From contig NC_064672.1 in NCBI RefSeq assembly GCF_023278565.1, forward strand, positions 3,968,001 through 4,032,000: 64,000 bases of DNA, written 5' to 3'. The stretch comes from Colletotrichum lupini. Lineage: Eukaryota; Ascomycota; Sordariomycetes; Glomerellales; Glomerellaceae. Made by a program: the position numbers and the translations under genes. Shown piece by piece: positions 22,230-33,003 of this stretch. Each line of letters starts with the position of its first letter. Position 1 is the first letter of the stretch. The notes under the pieces are model-generated. The model was given only the letters and a program-made list of their open reading frames with translations. It was not told the DNA's origin and did not search any database.

Positions 22230-24254
22230 CTAAAGGCCAGGAGGGGGCGGTACCTATTCTCTGTGTTAGCAAAGTTTCTCAGTCAACGTTGAAGTAATGG
22301 TACTCACAGCACCGTAGCTTCCTCCAGTGCCTGGAAGCGCGCCTGAGGGAGGGGGAGGGGGAGCAGAGCTCGGAGGAGGTGGAGGAGGAGCAGCCTCGCT
22401 GGGAGGCGGGGGTGGAGGGGATGCCGCTGCTCCCGGGGGCGCGGGTGAGCCTTGCTGCTGTGCTTGTGCGGCAGCATAGTACTGCTGGTACATTTGAACG
22501 TAAGCGGCATATCCGCCATAGGCAGCGTAAGGATCCTGACTGCCGTAGTACTGTGCGTACTGAGCGGCGTAGTCGGCTCCAGCGGCAGGGCTGTTAGAAC
22601 CGCCGGCAGGAGCAGGGCTTGCTGATTGCCCAGCGTTGTGGCCGCCATAGCCGCCGCCGCCGCCGCCGTGACCACCGTGACCACCATGGCCGCCGTGGCC
22701 TCCGTATCCGGAGTTATAGCCGCCGCGGTCGCCGCGATCACCACCGTGACCGTGGCCTCCATATCCGCCATGGCCGCCATCGTGCCCCCGCGAGCGGTCG
22801 CCATAGCCTCCACGGTCACCATAACTACGAGGAGGTCTGCTCTTGAACTCTTCGTACTGCTCTTTGACATTTGCAATCAGGTCCTCGCAAAGCTCCTTGG
22901 CCTTCTCAACCATCTTAGGGTCAGGTCCGCTATTCACAGTCAGTACCTAGGCGTTAATGTCGGCAAGGCGACAATGCACTTACGCGACGTGAAGATACAT
23001 GTCCTCGTCACTCTCGTGATTGGTGGCTGCCTCCAGATACCCGGAACCACGTCCTTTGATCTGGACGCGACACTGAGTCTCCTGCTGGATGTGCTTGACG
23101 TAGGCACCGCCGTGGCCAACAACTTGAGCGCGGAGGTTGAATCCGGGGACGGACTCCAAACCGATAGGGATCTTCTCCTCGGGCCATTTGCGCTGCAACA
23201 TGTTAGACCCAAATTTTCGAGACTGATTTGCATACATACTCGGCCATATTCGTCCCTCTCAACCTGCTCCTGGTCACGTCGACGGAAACGACGCTCATCT
23301 ACCAGCGCGGGAAGTTCCTGTTTCATAAGTTCCTCAATCTTTGCCACGGCCTGCTCAAGTCCAGTCTTGGATGTACTTGTGACATGCAAGTACAAAGGCG
23401 GATTCTGAGGAGAGAGTCAGTGCGTGTTACTATACCATGGTTTTCGAAGTTGACATACCGCCGCAGTCGCCATGCTCTTGTCGGGATAGTAGTTTCCTCG
23501 GGTAGTAACATCTTGCAAAGTCAACCTTTGTTCCTAATTAGACGTAAAAGTGGGAGGTGTATCGTACCAGCACCAGTTTCTTCTTTGATCTAAATCAAGC
23601 AAATGGAGTCAGCAGGTGCCAAAGAGGGGTGATCTGTGCGAGCTATCGTGCCAAGTAAGCAGGATGATCTCGACACAAATCTGTTTATATGTAGGAAAGC
23701 GGAAATGCGCTCGAGATGAGGCCTGGGAAGGAAGTATGATCAGTGGTTTTGCACAGGAGTATTTACCATCTTCTGAGTCGACCCCTTGGTCAAGAGGTAT
23801 CTATTACGAAGGTCGTTGACTTCAATGTCTTTGATGAAGTCGCCGTCGGCGATGTACATCTCTCCATTGATCGTGTTGGCCGGATCGGGCGATTGGGCAC
23901 CACCTGTAGGAGAAGTGTCGGTCTTGATCGGGGGAACGTCGACATGCTGAATGCCCTTCTTCGCTTGAAGTTGCGCGTTGATTCGCGCGGCCGCGGCAGC
24001 TATGAGTCTGTTAGCCATTGATTCTACAGCCAAAGCGAGGCGCAATCCCTACCAGCCGCAGCAGCGGCATCTACCGGCGACTTCTTCGGTTCTGTCGCCT
24101 GGTCATTGGGCAGAGGGCTACGTTCTCTTGCCGACTCTGAACGTCTTCCAGGCGGCGATCTAGAGCGGCGGTCGAATCTCGAAGCCTTGCGAGGCTCGGG
24201 TTCGGTTTGGTCGAATCGCGAGCGCTTGGCGGAGCGTCGCTCGGTGTCGTCCAT
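22230..24254 (-). CDS. KH-domain RNA-binding protein, KHDC4/BLOM7-like
   Basis: Eight exons read from the minus strand: 24053-24254, 23767-23999, 23568-23589, 23459-23511, 23240-23404, 22984-23192, 22308-22929 and 22230-22253, total 509 aa. The N-terminus is Arg/Ser-rich with an RSRSPPGRR motif. A first KH-like module spans IADGDFIKDIEVNDLRNRY through IKEETGADVTTRGNYYPDKS. The second KH module carries FNLRAQVVGHGGAYVKHIQQ and CRVQIKGRGSGYLE. The C-terminus is a long Gly/His/Tyr repeat tract, then Gln-rich and poly-Pro segments, ending VPPPPGL after a 54-nt intron. This order of domains matches KHDC4/BLOM7-type splicing-associated proteins. Exon 3 is only 22 nt and encodes IKEETGA. Each intron junction keeps the frame. 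The RNA target is unknown. Confidence 0.9.
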
Positions 24255-25664
24255 TGCGACGTCTGGGATGCAGTGATGTTGAAACTATAGTCGCTCGTTG
24301 TTGGTTTTCGCGTTCGGCGTGCGTTTGGGTAATGCGCAAGCGCCTGGCGATCGATATGTGGGAAGTAAAAGATTGGGATAGTAAAATTTACGAGGTATGA
24401 AGCTCTTTGGAGGTGGAGCCTTGGAGAGACGGACGGGCCAGAATAAAGTGGCTTGGCCCGTGCGGCAAGACGATTCTGTCGACGGTCGTTCCCATGGCCC
24501 ATGGGCGTCGATGGGCCTGGCCGTCACGGATTTAGCGCCTCAGGTGTCAGACGTAGCTGCTGTTTTTAGTCTGCACCAGCCACATGGTAGCATCGAAGCG
24601 ATTATCGGCAGGAATGGAAGAATGCGGCCAACGGGACCATCCTCACACTTGACGCTCTACCTATTCCTCTTCAAGCGACAGCTCACAATTGATGTTTTTC
24701 CTGCTCTGATATTCTTTGGCTCAGTGACCTTGGCATGGAATCTGTGGGTCTCAAAGCTTACGGTCATTTGAGTGTTTCGACGGGAGTTTAAGATGTCCTG
24801 AGCCAAATGCCTATCTGCAGTTCGGATATTGTCTTGCTAACAACAATCAATTCGCAAATGAGAGATGACAACACAGTTGCAAACACGAAGTACTTAGGTA
24901 TATGATCTCTCCTGCAACTACTACGTAGAAGTAGTTGAACTGTAGACTAGCTTCTGTTGCAAAGTCTCTCGGTTCCAGGTCACTGACTCAAGGTGAGGTA
25001 CCGAGATAGGTCTACTTTGCATGATACTGAGAGTAAGCAATAAGTCTTTGAACTCAGATTGACGGCCAGAAGCGATTTGAGCGGTTGCCTAGTGACAAAA
25101 CAATTCAGTACTCGAAACCTTTCTTTTCAAGCTATCCATGTGTCTGAGATATCCTCACTTGAACCTGTGTTGGCTACTGACTACAAAAGGTCCAGTACTG
25201 TAGGATCAATAATGTGTGCTTCTCTCATCCCAATCCTACCTTTCTCTATCATAAAAACATGGTGATTACTTTGGAAATGCTGCTACAGGTCAGCAAGTGA
25301 CACAGTGCCGGATGTAACCCCGCACCCTCCAAGCCGACCCCGCGATGCAGTGTCAGTAGGGAGTCCACTCTCTCGGTGAAAAACCCTTGTCAGTAGCTGA
25401 TCCGTGCCCCTCTACCCCTGCGAACAGCCAGCTCCCCTGCTTCCGCGCCTCCGACTTGCCTCCGAAGAAATCGTCCCCCAATCTCCTCAAATTTTCCCAG
25501 TGGGAACTGACACAGACGGTGAGTCAGGGTGCTTCTTCCTTATCTCCCCCAAGCCATTGAACCTCGGAAGCTCACACTACTCCAAGGCTCTCTTGAGATT
25601 TCCTCTTTCCTCTGGTCCAAAAAGAGAGCAATTGGCTTGTTCTCGCGAATTTGAACCTGGAAAG
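24255..25664. other. Divergent intergenic region between KH gene and ILV6
   Basis: 1.4 kb between two divergent start codons. It has TGACTCA at 24984-24990 and TGAGTCA at 25520-25526, both matching the Gcn4/Cpc1 site, the second 139 bp upstream of the ILV6 ATG. The frame upstream of ILV6 is open back to 25404, but those codons have no mitochondrial or family features. No gene seen. Confidence 0.6.
25520..25526. promoter_or_regulatory. Cpc1/Gcn4-type site TGAGTCA upstream of ILV6
   Basis: A perfect TGAGTCA lies 139 bp before the ILV6 start codon. TGASTCA is the recognition site of the bZIP activators Gcn4 and CPC1, which raise amino-acid synthesis genes on starvation (cross-pathway control). 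Position and target type fit well. Binding itself is inferred. Confidence 0.6.
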
Positions 25665-26692
25665 ATGGCGTCTCGTCGCCTCCTTTCGACCTCGCTCTGG
25701 CGGGCCGCCGCCGCCCCGGCTCAAGCGACATCGCTCTCTGCCGCCGCACGATGGAGCTCAACCACCAGCTCGACCTCTGCCATCGCCTACAAGGCTCTTC
25801 GACGTCGCTCGGCGCCTCTGCCCGTCAGCGACAGCCCGCCCGCCTGGTCCGCCCAGGCCGCCGTCTCTAACATCCTCTACGACATGCCCTCCCCGTCGTC
25901 GCAACCCCCGAAGCGTCACATCCTCAACTGCCTGGTCCAGAACGAGCCCGGTGTCTTGTCCCGCGTCTCCGGCATTCTCGCCGCCCGCGGCTTCAACATT
26001 GACTCTCTCGTCGTGTGCAGCACCGAGGTCGATGACCTCTCGCGCATGACCATCGTCCTGACCGGACAGGATGGTGTTGTCGAGCAGGCCAGACGCCAAT
26101 TGGAGGATCTCGTCCCCGTCTGGGCCGTCTTGGACTACACCAACGCCGCCCTGGTTCAGCGCGAGCTTTTGCTGGCCAAGATCAACATTCTTGGACCCGA
26201 GTACTTTGAGGAGCTGCTCGCTCACCACCGTGAGATGACGGCTGTCGACGTCGAGGAGCATGCGCTCGAGGGCGAGCAGCAGCAGACTCTGGAGGATGTC
26301 GCCAAGGACTTCCACCCCAGCAAGTTGGCTGTCAGTCAGGCATTGCGCCACAAGCACGAGCATCTCAAGTCCATCACCTACTTCGCCCACCAGTTCGGAG
26401 GAAAGGTCCTGGATATCAGCACCAACAGCTGCATTGTGGAAGTGTAAGTCTACTCTACTCCTCAGCCGACGGAAGCCGGGAAAAAAAAAGCATTTACTGA
26501 CAATCGCGCAGCTCCGCCAAGCCGTCCAGAATCGACTCCTTCCTGAAGCTCATCGGACCCTTTGGTATTCTCGAGTCCGCCCGCACTGGTCTGATGGCCC
26601 TGCCCCGTTCCCCGTTGTACGGACCCAACGAGGAGACGATTATTAAGGAAGCGGATGAGGTTGTCGACGCTAGCCAGCTTCCCCCTGGTTAA
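25665..26692 (+). CDS. ILV6: Acetolactate synthase regulatory (small) subunit
   Basis: Two exons: 25665-26443 and 26512-26692 (68-nt intron), 319 aa. The N-terminus MASRRLLSTSLWRAAAAPAQ is a mitochondrial presequence. The ACT domain starts at about residue 85 with HILNCLVQNEPGVLSRVSGI and LAARGFNIDSLVVCSTEVDD, the valine-binding fold of this subunit. The C-terminal domain ends SFLKLIGPFGILESARTGLM, which is diagnostic of IlvH/Ilv6 proteins. It binds the catalytic subunit Ilv2 in mitochondria, raises its activity and gives feedback inhibition by valine in branched-chain amino-acid synthesis. The frame is open upstream to 25404, but the ATG at 25665 is the one that begins the targeting sequence. 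The gene is convergent with OTC. Confidence 0.96.
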
Positions 26693-26858
26693 GCTATTTT
26701 GTATTAAAGAATATCCGGCGTTGGTAAAAAAGGGGTATTGCCATCTTTTTCAATGCTACCAAGTTGCTACACAATCTGTACCATTTGTTTGCCAAAGAAA
26801 GAAACGCCTCGCCTTTTGTTGTAGCTGTGAGCCTTTTAAACGCCGACACATATTCCAT

Positions 26859-28031
26859 TTAGATCTTGCCCTTGTTCACAACGAAGCCCTCGAGGGCAGC
26901 TGTTCAATCGTTAGCGTCGTGAAGTCTGCCGAGAGATATGGGAATTGAACTTACAAACAGCAGCCCAGAGACGGTTCTCGGCCTCGGGGAAGACCAAGGA
27001 ACGAGGGCTGTAGAAGACCTCATCGGCTACCTCCTCGGGGTGACGAGGCAGGCAGTGCATAAACTTCCAGCCCTCCTTAGCACCGCCTCGCTTGGCCAGG
27101 TCGTTGGTGATCTGGAAGCCGGCAAAGGCCTTGAGGCGCTTCTGGGTCTCGGTCTCCTGGCCCATGGAAACCCACGTATCGGTCACCAGGATGTCGGCGT
27201 TTTTGCAGGCCTCCTCAGGGACGGTTGTCTCTGTGAGCTTACCGGGAGAGGCAACGCCCTTGGCAGCAGAGTTAATGACGGCCTTCATGGCCTCGGGAAT
27301 GCTGTAGCCAGTAGGCGAGGCCACGGAGATATCGACGCCCATCTTGACGCAGCCGATGGCCAGATCAAAGAGGACATTGTTGGAGTCTCCGATCCACGCG
27401 ACCTTCATTCCTTTCAGGCCCAGATCGGCCTTGTCTGAGGTGGCAGAAGCAGGGAATGCCTCGTGGATAGTCAGGAAGTCGGCAATAATCTGCAGAGGAT
27501 GGTAGTCGTCGGAGAGCGCGTTGATGACGGGGACGCTAGAGTCCTTGGCCAGCCCGGCGACATCAGAGTGAGGACCGACACGGGCGACCATGCAGGAGGT
27601 CATGGAAGAGATGACCTTGGAGGTGTCATACAGAGACTCGTTGACCTAGACAGCCTGTTACTTGAGTGCACTCCATCTCATGTGAGCTTCAGTCAACGTA
27701 CCCCGAGCTGAATGTCATCCTTGCCCAAGAACATGGGATGACCACCCATGAGAGCCACGGCAGCTTCCGTCGACACGCGAGTACGGGTACTGCGCTTGCT
27801 GAACATCATGGCAACGGTCTTGCCGGTCAAGCTCGATGCGAGCGCTTGGGGCACATTGCCGGACTTGACTGCGGTTTTGTTTGAGGCGGCGTTGCGGACG
27901 AGGGTAGCGAACTCGGCCGGGCTCAAGTCCGCAATGGACATGAGATGGCGCGGGCCGGTCGATTGTGAGTATGCGCGGCTCTGGGCGCCGTTGAGAGCTT
28001 GACGAGTGACTCGGAAAGCTGTTTGCTTCAT
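26859..28031 (-). CDS. Ornithine carbamoyltransferase, mitochondrial
   Basis: Three exons: 27702-28031, 26955-27645 and 26859-26899 (introns of 56 and 55 nt), 353 aa. Residues 1-25 form a mitochondrial presequence ([18 protein letters not shown]). The carbamoyl-phosphate site SKRSTRTR is at about 78-85. The ornithine-side motif [12 protein letters not shown] near the C-terminus carries the conserved HCLPRH. The last exon adds only [13 protein letters not shown], as expected for the family end. The enzyme makes citrulline from ornithine and carbamoyl phosphate in arginine synthesis (yeast ARG3, Neurospora arg-12). A TGAGTCA Cpc1-type site lies about 186 bp upstream at 28217-28223. The gene ends 166 bp from the ILV6 stop on the opposite strand. 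Confidence 0.97.
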
Positions 28032-29052
28032 GGTGGGCGACTTGGTGTGTCGAACTTTAATGTCTGAAATGTGAGAAGTCGTAGACCGCTTGGTGAAGGC
28101 AGAGTCAAGTCAATTGAGGGTCAATGGATTAAGCTTGGATCTAAAGTTGTAAACAGTAAGAAAAAAATGGCTAGTGAGTCGAAGTGGTGGTCAATTGATG
28201 AGTATTAAGAGTTGATTGAGTCACGATTGGATTGGATGGATAGCTTCAGTGAGAGACCACAACGGCCGGGACCTCCACAAAGTCTCCTGCGGGCTGCAAA
28301 CTCAACGAACTCCTCACCGCTTTACACCGAAAATTTCAGAGTCACCCTTTGCCTGTAAATCACAGGGCGTTACAGGGCGTATGCAAGGTCATAATGGAAG
28401 GATAGCGCGATAAGGATTACAGAGGCGAGACACTGACACTGTGTACCTAGATAAGGTACCTTTCCTAACGGCATTTGTTGCTGCGTGAGCCCAAACCAGT
28501 CTGTCGAAGGCGCCGGAACCGGAACTCGCCAACAACATAAGTTGGCCTTAGTCCGGGCAGTCATCGGTGGGCAGTGATTTACTACTGCAACTGCAACTGC
28601 AACAGTGCAGGCTGAGGCACAGGTGGTGCATGTGTGCCTGAGAAGGAAGGAATGGCCCGTGCCCACCCGGCCAGGCACTGGAGGGCAATTGAGGCGTGGG
28701 AGGGAAGATCATCCCCAGCCATCCACATGGGCGCTGAGTGGAAAGTCCGCCCTGGTGACCAGATCTCGTCTCATTGGTTTCAGCTGACCTCCACCCCGGC
28801 CTCTTCAACTGCACTGCCCGTCCTGGGATGAACCAAGTGACTTGACATCATCACCATTACGAATCCCGACTATCTGGGTTGTCTGGGCAAGATCGGAACC
28901 CCGTACACTTCCTCTCTGCATGATTTCCTTTTGTACGACTTCTCGTGGTTTCATTACTGTTTGTCATCTCGACCGGCGATGACGGACTTTCTTGCGCTCT
29001 GATCCGACAACGACACACCACAAACTGTGATCACGAGAATACTCTACACGCA
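28032..29052. other. Divergent intergenic region between OTC and the Tag1-like gene
   Basis: About 1 kb between divergent start codons. It contains TGAGTCA at 28217-28223 and a GTACCT...AGGTAC inverted repeat (arms 28443-28448 and 28454-28459) of the intergenic palindrome family. No ORF with family features. Confidence 0.6.
28217..28223. promoter_or_regulatory. Cpc1/Gcn4-type site TGAGTCA upstream of OTC
   Basis: A perfect TGAGTCA lies 186 bp upstream of the OTC start codon. Arginine synthesis genes are standard targets of Gcn4/CPC1, so this is a likely functional site. A near match (TGAGTCG) sits closer to the gene near 28174. Confidence 0.6.
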
Positions 29053-31818
29053 ATGGCTGAAGACGAAGAAAGATCGCCGCTCCTGGCGGGCAAGGGCAAA
29101 GGCAGGGCCGAAGATGACTCCTCATTGTCCGAATCGGCGCCTCTGTTGTCCAGCTCTTCTGCGACGCCCCGATACGATGGCGAGCAAGATGACCCAGAGA
29201 GGTCTCGCGCCGCCTCCCTCGCTTCGAACCCGCCGAGCACGACCACTAAGAGTTCTGTACGATGGGCGTCAGTGATATCCATCACCGTATTGATATTGTT
29301 GGTATTTGGTATCATGGCCGGTTGCTTCTTCGTACCCTCGGCAGTTCAAGAGTATGCGAAGCAGGCTGCCGTCGTCGAGCCGACGAATCTGGCCCTAGAA
29401 TCAATCACGACGGATGGTGTGCGGGCACGTGTTCAGGCCAACTTTAAGCTTGATGGCTCTAGGGTCCAGGACACGACATCTCGAAGGATTGGAAAGTTTG
29501 CAACTTGGATTGTGAGGCAATTGGGAACAGAACAGACAAAGGTTGGCGTGTTCTTGCCAGAATACGACGACGCTTTGCTCGGCACTGCTGTTGTGCCGCC
29601 ACTCACCATTAGTATCGTCGATGGCCAAACTACTGTGATCGATTTCATCGCCGAACTGTCACCCGGTGACGCCGAAGCGTACCGAAAGATTGCCAACGAA
29701 TGGCTAGATGGAAAGCTCGACCAGCTAAAGGTGCTTGGAAAGGCCAACATTCCACTCAAGTCCGGAATCCTCCCACTCGGCACTCATTCAGTGAGCGAGG
29801 TCTTGGTATTTGAAGGTCAATCACTCTACCGCTCCTTTGCTTCCCTGTACTTTGGAGAAAAAGTTCTGCTTTAAATACCACTATGCTTCAATCACAAAAT
29901 GCTCCTTCAAGCTCCATACTGATGCCTCATTTAGCGAACCAAATCCCAACGTTGCCGCAGTATAATATTTCCCGCCTCAACTTCCGAGACCTACCAGACT
30001 CGGACGGCCAGCGAACAGCTGTCGGCGCCGACGTAGCCATCACCGCCTACAACGAGTTTCCCGTCAGCTTAGATGTACCGGAACTTGGCTTTGAAGTTCT
30101 GGTTCCCAACTGCAATTCTTTTGACCCCTACATTCTTCTTGCCGACGCCACAACCAAGCCCCTCTCAATCAAGCCACGAACCGATGTCACTGTCAACGTC
30201 TCTGGTATCATCCGAGAGCTCCCAAAGTCACTGACAAGAGTTTGCCCTAACTCGAAGTCATCACCTCTGGACAAATTCTTGGATCAGTACATGCACGGCG
30301 AGGCTGCTACTGTCTACGTTCGTGGTCGCAAGATGCCCGATTCAGACACCCCAGACTGGGTCGGCGACATTCTGTCCGAGATCACTGTTCCTGTTCCCTT
30401 CCCGGGTCAGGGTTTTGACAACCTCATCAAGAGCTTCTCGCTCACCGATGTGAACTTTCAATTGCCCGATCCTATGGCGGACCCGGATGACCCTGATGGA
30501 TCGCCAAAGGTTTCGGGTACGGTTGAGGTTCTCGCGAGTCTTCCGAAAGAGATGAACTTTGACATCAATGTCACGGATTTGAGAGCCACGGCAGACGTTA
30601 TGTATCAGAACAAGAAACTCGGGGAACTCAACCTCGACAAGTGGCAGTCCGCTAACTCAACAAAAGAGGCTGGCGACGAGAAACACGAGCCTCTCCTGAG
30701 AATCACGTCCCGGGTCATTGATGCTCCCCTCAATATCACCGATGGCGATGTCTTGACGGACGTTATGCAGAGACTTCTCTTCGGCGGAAAGCAGGTCCTA
30801 CTGGACGTCAAGGCCAGTGTCGACATTCGAGTTAATACGGCTCTTGGAAACTTGGTCTTGAAGGATGTCCCTGCTGAGGGCAAAATCCCGGTAAAACGTC
30901 CGTACTAAGTCCGGCACTGTTTGTCTTATCGTGGGTTGATTTCTTATGTCCCTGCTCACTAAGGGGAACTGAGCGAGCATGAAGGCTTACACTGGTGCAG
31001 CTCTCCCTGGCGACACCTTTGGCAGCATTCACCCACAAGTGGGAGACGTGAAGATTATCAGTACCTCTTCCTCAGCGATGACGCTTGAGGCGTTGGTCAA
31101 CATCACAAATCCGACACCGTACACAGCCTCCGTACCATATATCAACATACATATTGTGAGGGACGGTTTCGTGCTTGGCAGTGCTACTGCCGAGAATCTG
31201 ACAGTCGATAAGGGCAACAACACAAATTTGCTTGTGAAAGCAAATTGGGACCCAACCGCCGAGGGCGAAGCTGGCCGCAAGATTGCCAGTGATATGATAT
31301 CAGAATATCTCTCCGGACGCAATGTCACCATAGACGTCAAGACTCATCGAGGCACAATTCCGACTGCCCCTCTCATTGGCGAGGGCCTATCAAAGCTGAA
31401 TATCAGCATTGCCGCTCCGAAGTTGGACCTTCCCGGAGAAGGCGACAAGAAGGGACACTTCATTAGAGATGCGACTTTCCACGTGCTTTCCTCTACAGCG
31501 ACGTTTACCCTAGTGTCTCCGCTACGGTACAACACCATTTATGTTGATTGGATCAACGCTACAGCGTTGTATAATCACACAGAGCCGGTCGGCCGTATTG
31601 TCTATGGCCTGCCCTTTGCGGCGCCGCCGGGAATGTCTGTAACGCCCAGGCTGCCTGTTGACTGGTCTGCAGGATCAGTGGGCTATGATGCCGTGAAGAG
31701 AGCGATTGGAGGTTCCCTAACCCTTGATGCGAGTGCGAATGTCACTGTACGGATTGGGAATTGGAAGGATACGGTCTGGTACGAGGGCCAGGGAATAGGT
31801 GCAAGCATTCGTTTGTAA
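29053..31818 (+). CDS. Vacuolar-type single-pass membrane protein, DUF3712 (Tag1-like)
   Basis: Three exons, about 856 aa. Exon 1 is 29053-29815, exon 2 starts at 29935, and exon 3 reads MKAYTGAALPGDTFGSIHPQ to the stop at 31818. The second intron can be placed as 30898-30973 or 30902-30977; both keep the frame and differ by a few residues. The N-terminal 70 residues are acidic and Ser-rich with an EERSPLLAG dileucine-type signal, which fits vacuolar sorting. One transmembrane helix follows (VISITVLILLVFGIMAGCFF). The rest is a large lumenal part with repeated LEA/WHy-like beta modules (VPELGFEVLVPNC; VDVKASVDIRV) and many N-glycosylation sequons (NITN, NVT, NHT). Fungal members with this layout include yeast Tag1 (YLR173W), reported to end autophagy at the vacuole. 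Assignment to that role is inference from architecture. The first intron donor (GTCAAT) is weak. Confidence 0.8.
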
Positions 31819-32799
31819 ACGATGATTGGCTTTGGACTTGAATATGGCGTTGATTGGTTTATCAATTGGTTTGGGGGGCGGCTGTCGGCGCTTGTGCGCA
31901 AAGCGACAAGAAAACACAAGTCGTAACTTGTATATCAGTACAATGCATAGAACAGCCACATGGCTATGTGAATACACTCAATCCGGTCAATCAAACATCA
32001 CTCGCAATTTCGGTGACACAAATCCGGTTTCCACACATTCGAAGGGGTCTACGGATACTTGTTGAATGTAAACCATTGATGGTGCTATGGGCTGCCAAGT
32101 TCAGATACATGTAGATATCTTCTTGTCCATGTCTCCCTCTATCACAATAAAGCATTGAGAGACCTCTCAAGGGCCCAGGTAATGGTATAGTTCCTATAAT
32201 AGGCCCCAACTATTCACTTGAGTCATCTCTGGTCAACGAACACAAAATTGATCTGAATCCTGAACAATCCCTTAAACCGTCCTTCCGAGTGCTAGGGATG
32301 GCCAACGCAGACATCGTCCCTGCACTTGATTACCGACGCGTTTATTACTTCTTCAGCTCCGGTATTATTTCTAGAAACATCAAATCGATAGTGAGCGATT
32401 AATACAGAGAGCAAATCGAATCCCAGGGGCGAACCGCTGCCCATTCTGTGATGGATATTCCAGCACATAGACACGGTGCGCAAGACAGTGCTTGACATGT
32501 CTCGTGTCAAATGACCCACTCACTGTCACTCAAGGCTTGATTGCTGGTTCATCAAGACTACTACTCACAACCTCACCTAGGTTACAACGTCGAATCATCA
32601 TTTGATCTCATCGTATTATCTACGTGTACCGGCTATTTCATAAAACAATCTGCTATTTGTACCAACCGATAGCCGCGGTCATCAATTCCAAGCGTTCGTC
32701 ATTCACGACCAAACAAAGGGGGCTGCAGTCTCAAATCCAAACACATAACATCTCACATTTACGGACCTCGTCCACGGCACCGGCGCCCCCTTGCACGCG
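31819..32799. other. Intergenic region, nothing recognised
   Basis: About 1 kb between the Tag1-like stop and the small ORF at 32800. Only short ORFs without family features. The first 200 bp probably hold the 3' untranslated region of the Tag1-like gene. Confidence 0.5.
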
Positions 32800-33003
32800 A
32801 TGCCGAGCATCAACTTCTCCCCTTACGCACCGCGACGCCGCCGGTCGCCGCGCGTGGTCATCACCTGGGTCGCCGCATGGCTCACGGTCCTGACGCTGAC
32901 GTGGTGGATCGTGACGCGGCGGTCGTCCGCTGGCCTGACAGCAGGCGGCGGCGGCGGCGGCGTGATCAAGGGCAAGGAAGTCCCTCCCGAAGCTGGTGCC
33001 TGA
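32800..33003 (+). CDS. Possible small single-pass membrane protein (hypothetical)
   Basis: A 67-codon ORF starting at an ATG. Residues 14-19 are RRRRSP, followed by one strong hydrophobic helix (VVITWVAAWLTVLTLTWWIV) and a TRR stop-transfer group, then a Gly-rich tail and VIKGKEVPPEAGA. GC content and third-position GC bias within the ORF are higher than in the flanking DNA, which supports coding use. The positive-inside rule is ambiguous because basic residues flank both ends. No family recognised. It is short and could be chance. Confidence 0.4.
   Translation: MPSINFSPYAPRRRRSPRVVITWVAAWLTVLTLTWWIVTRRSSAGLTAGGGGGGVIKGKEVPPEAGA

Noticed and set aside
25404..25664. N-terminal extension of ILV6 to 25404
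   Set aside because: Open by chance; the extension contains the TGAGTCA promoter site and lacks targeting features, while the ATG at 25665 begins a typical mitochondrial presequence.
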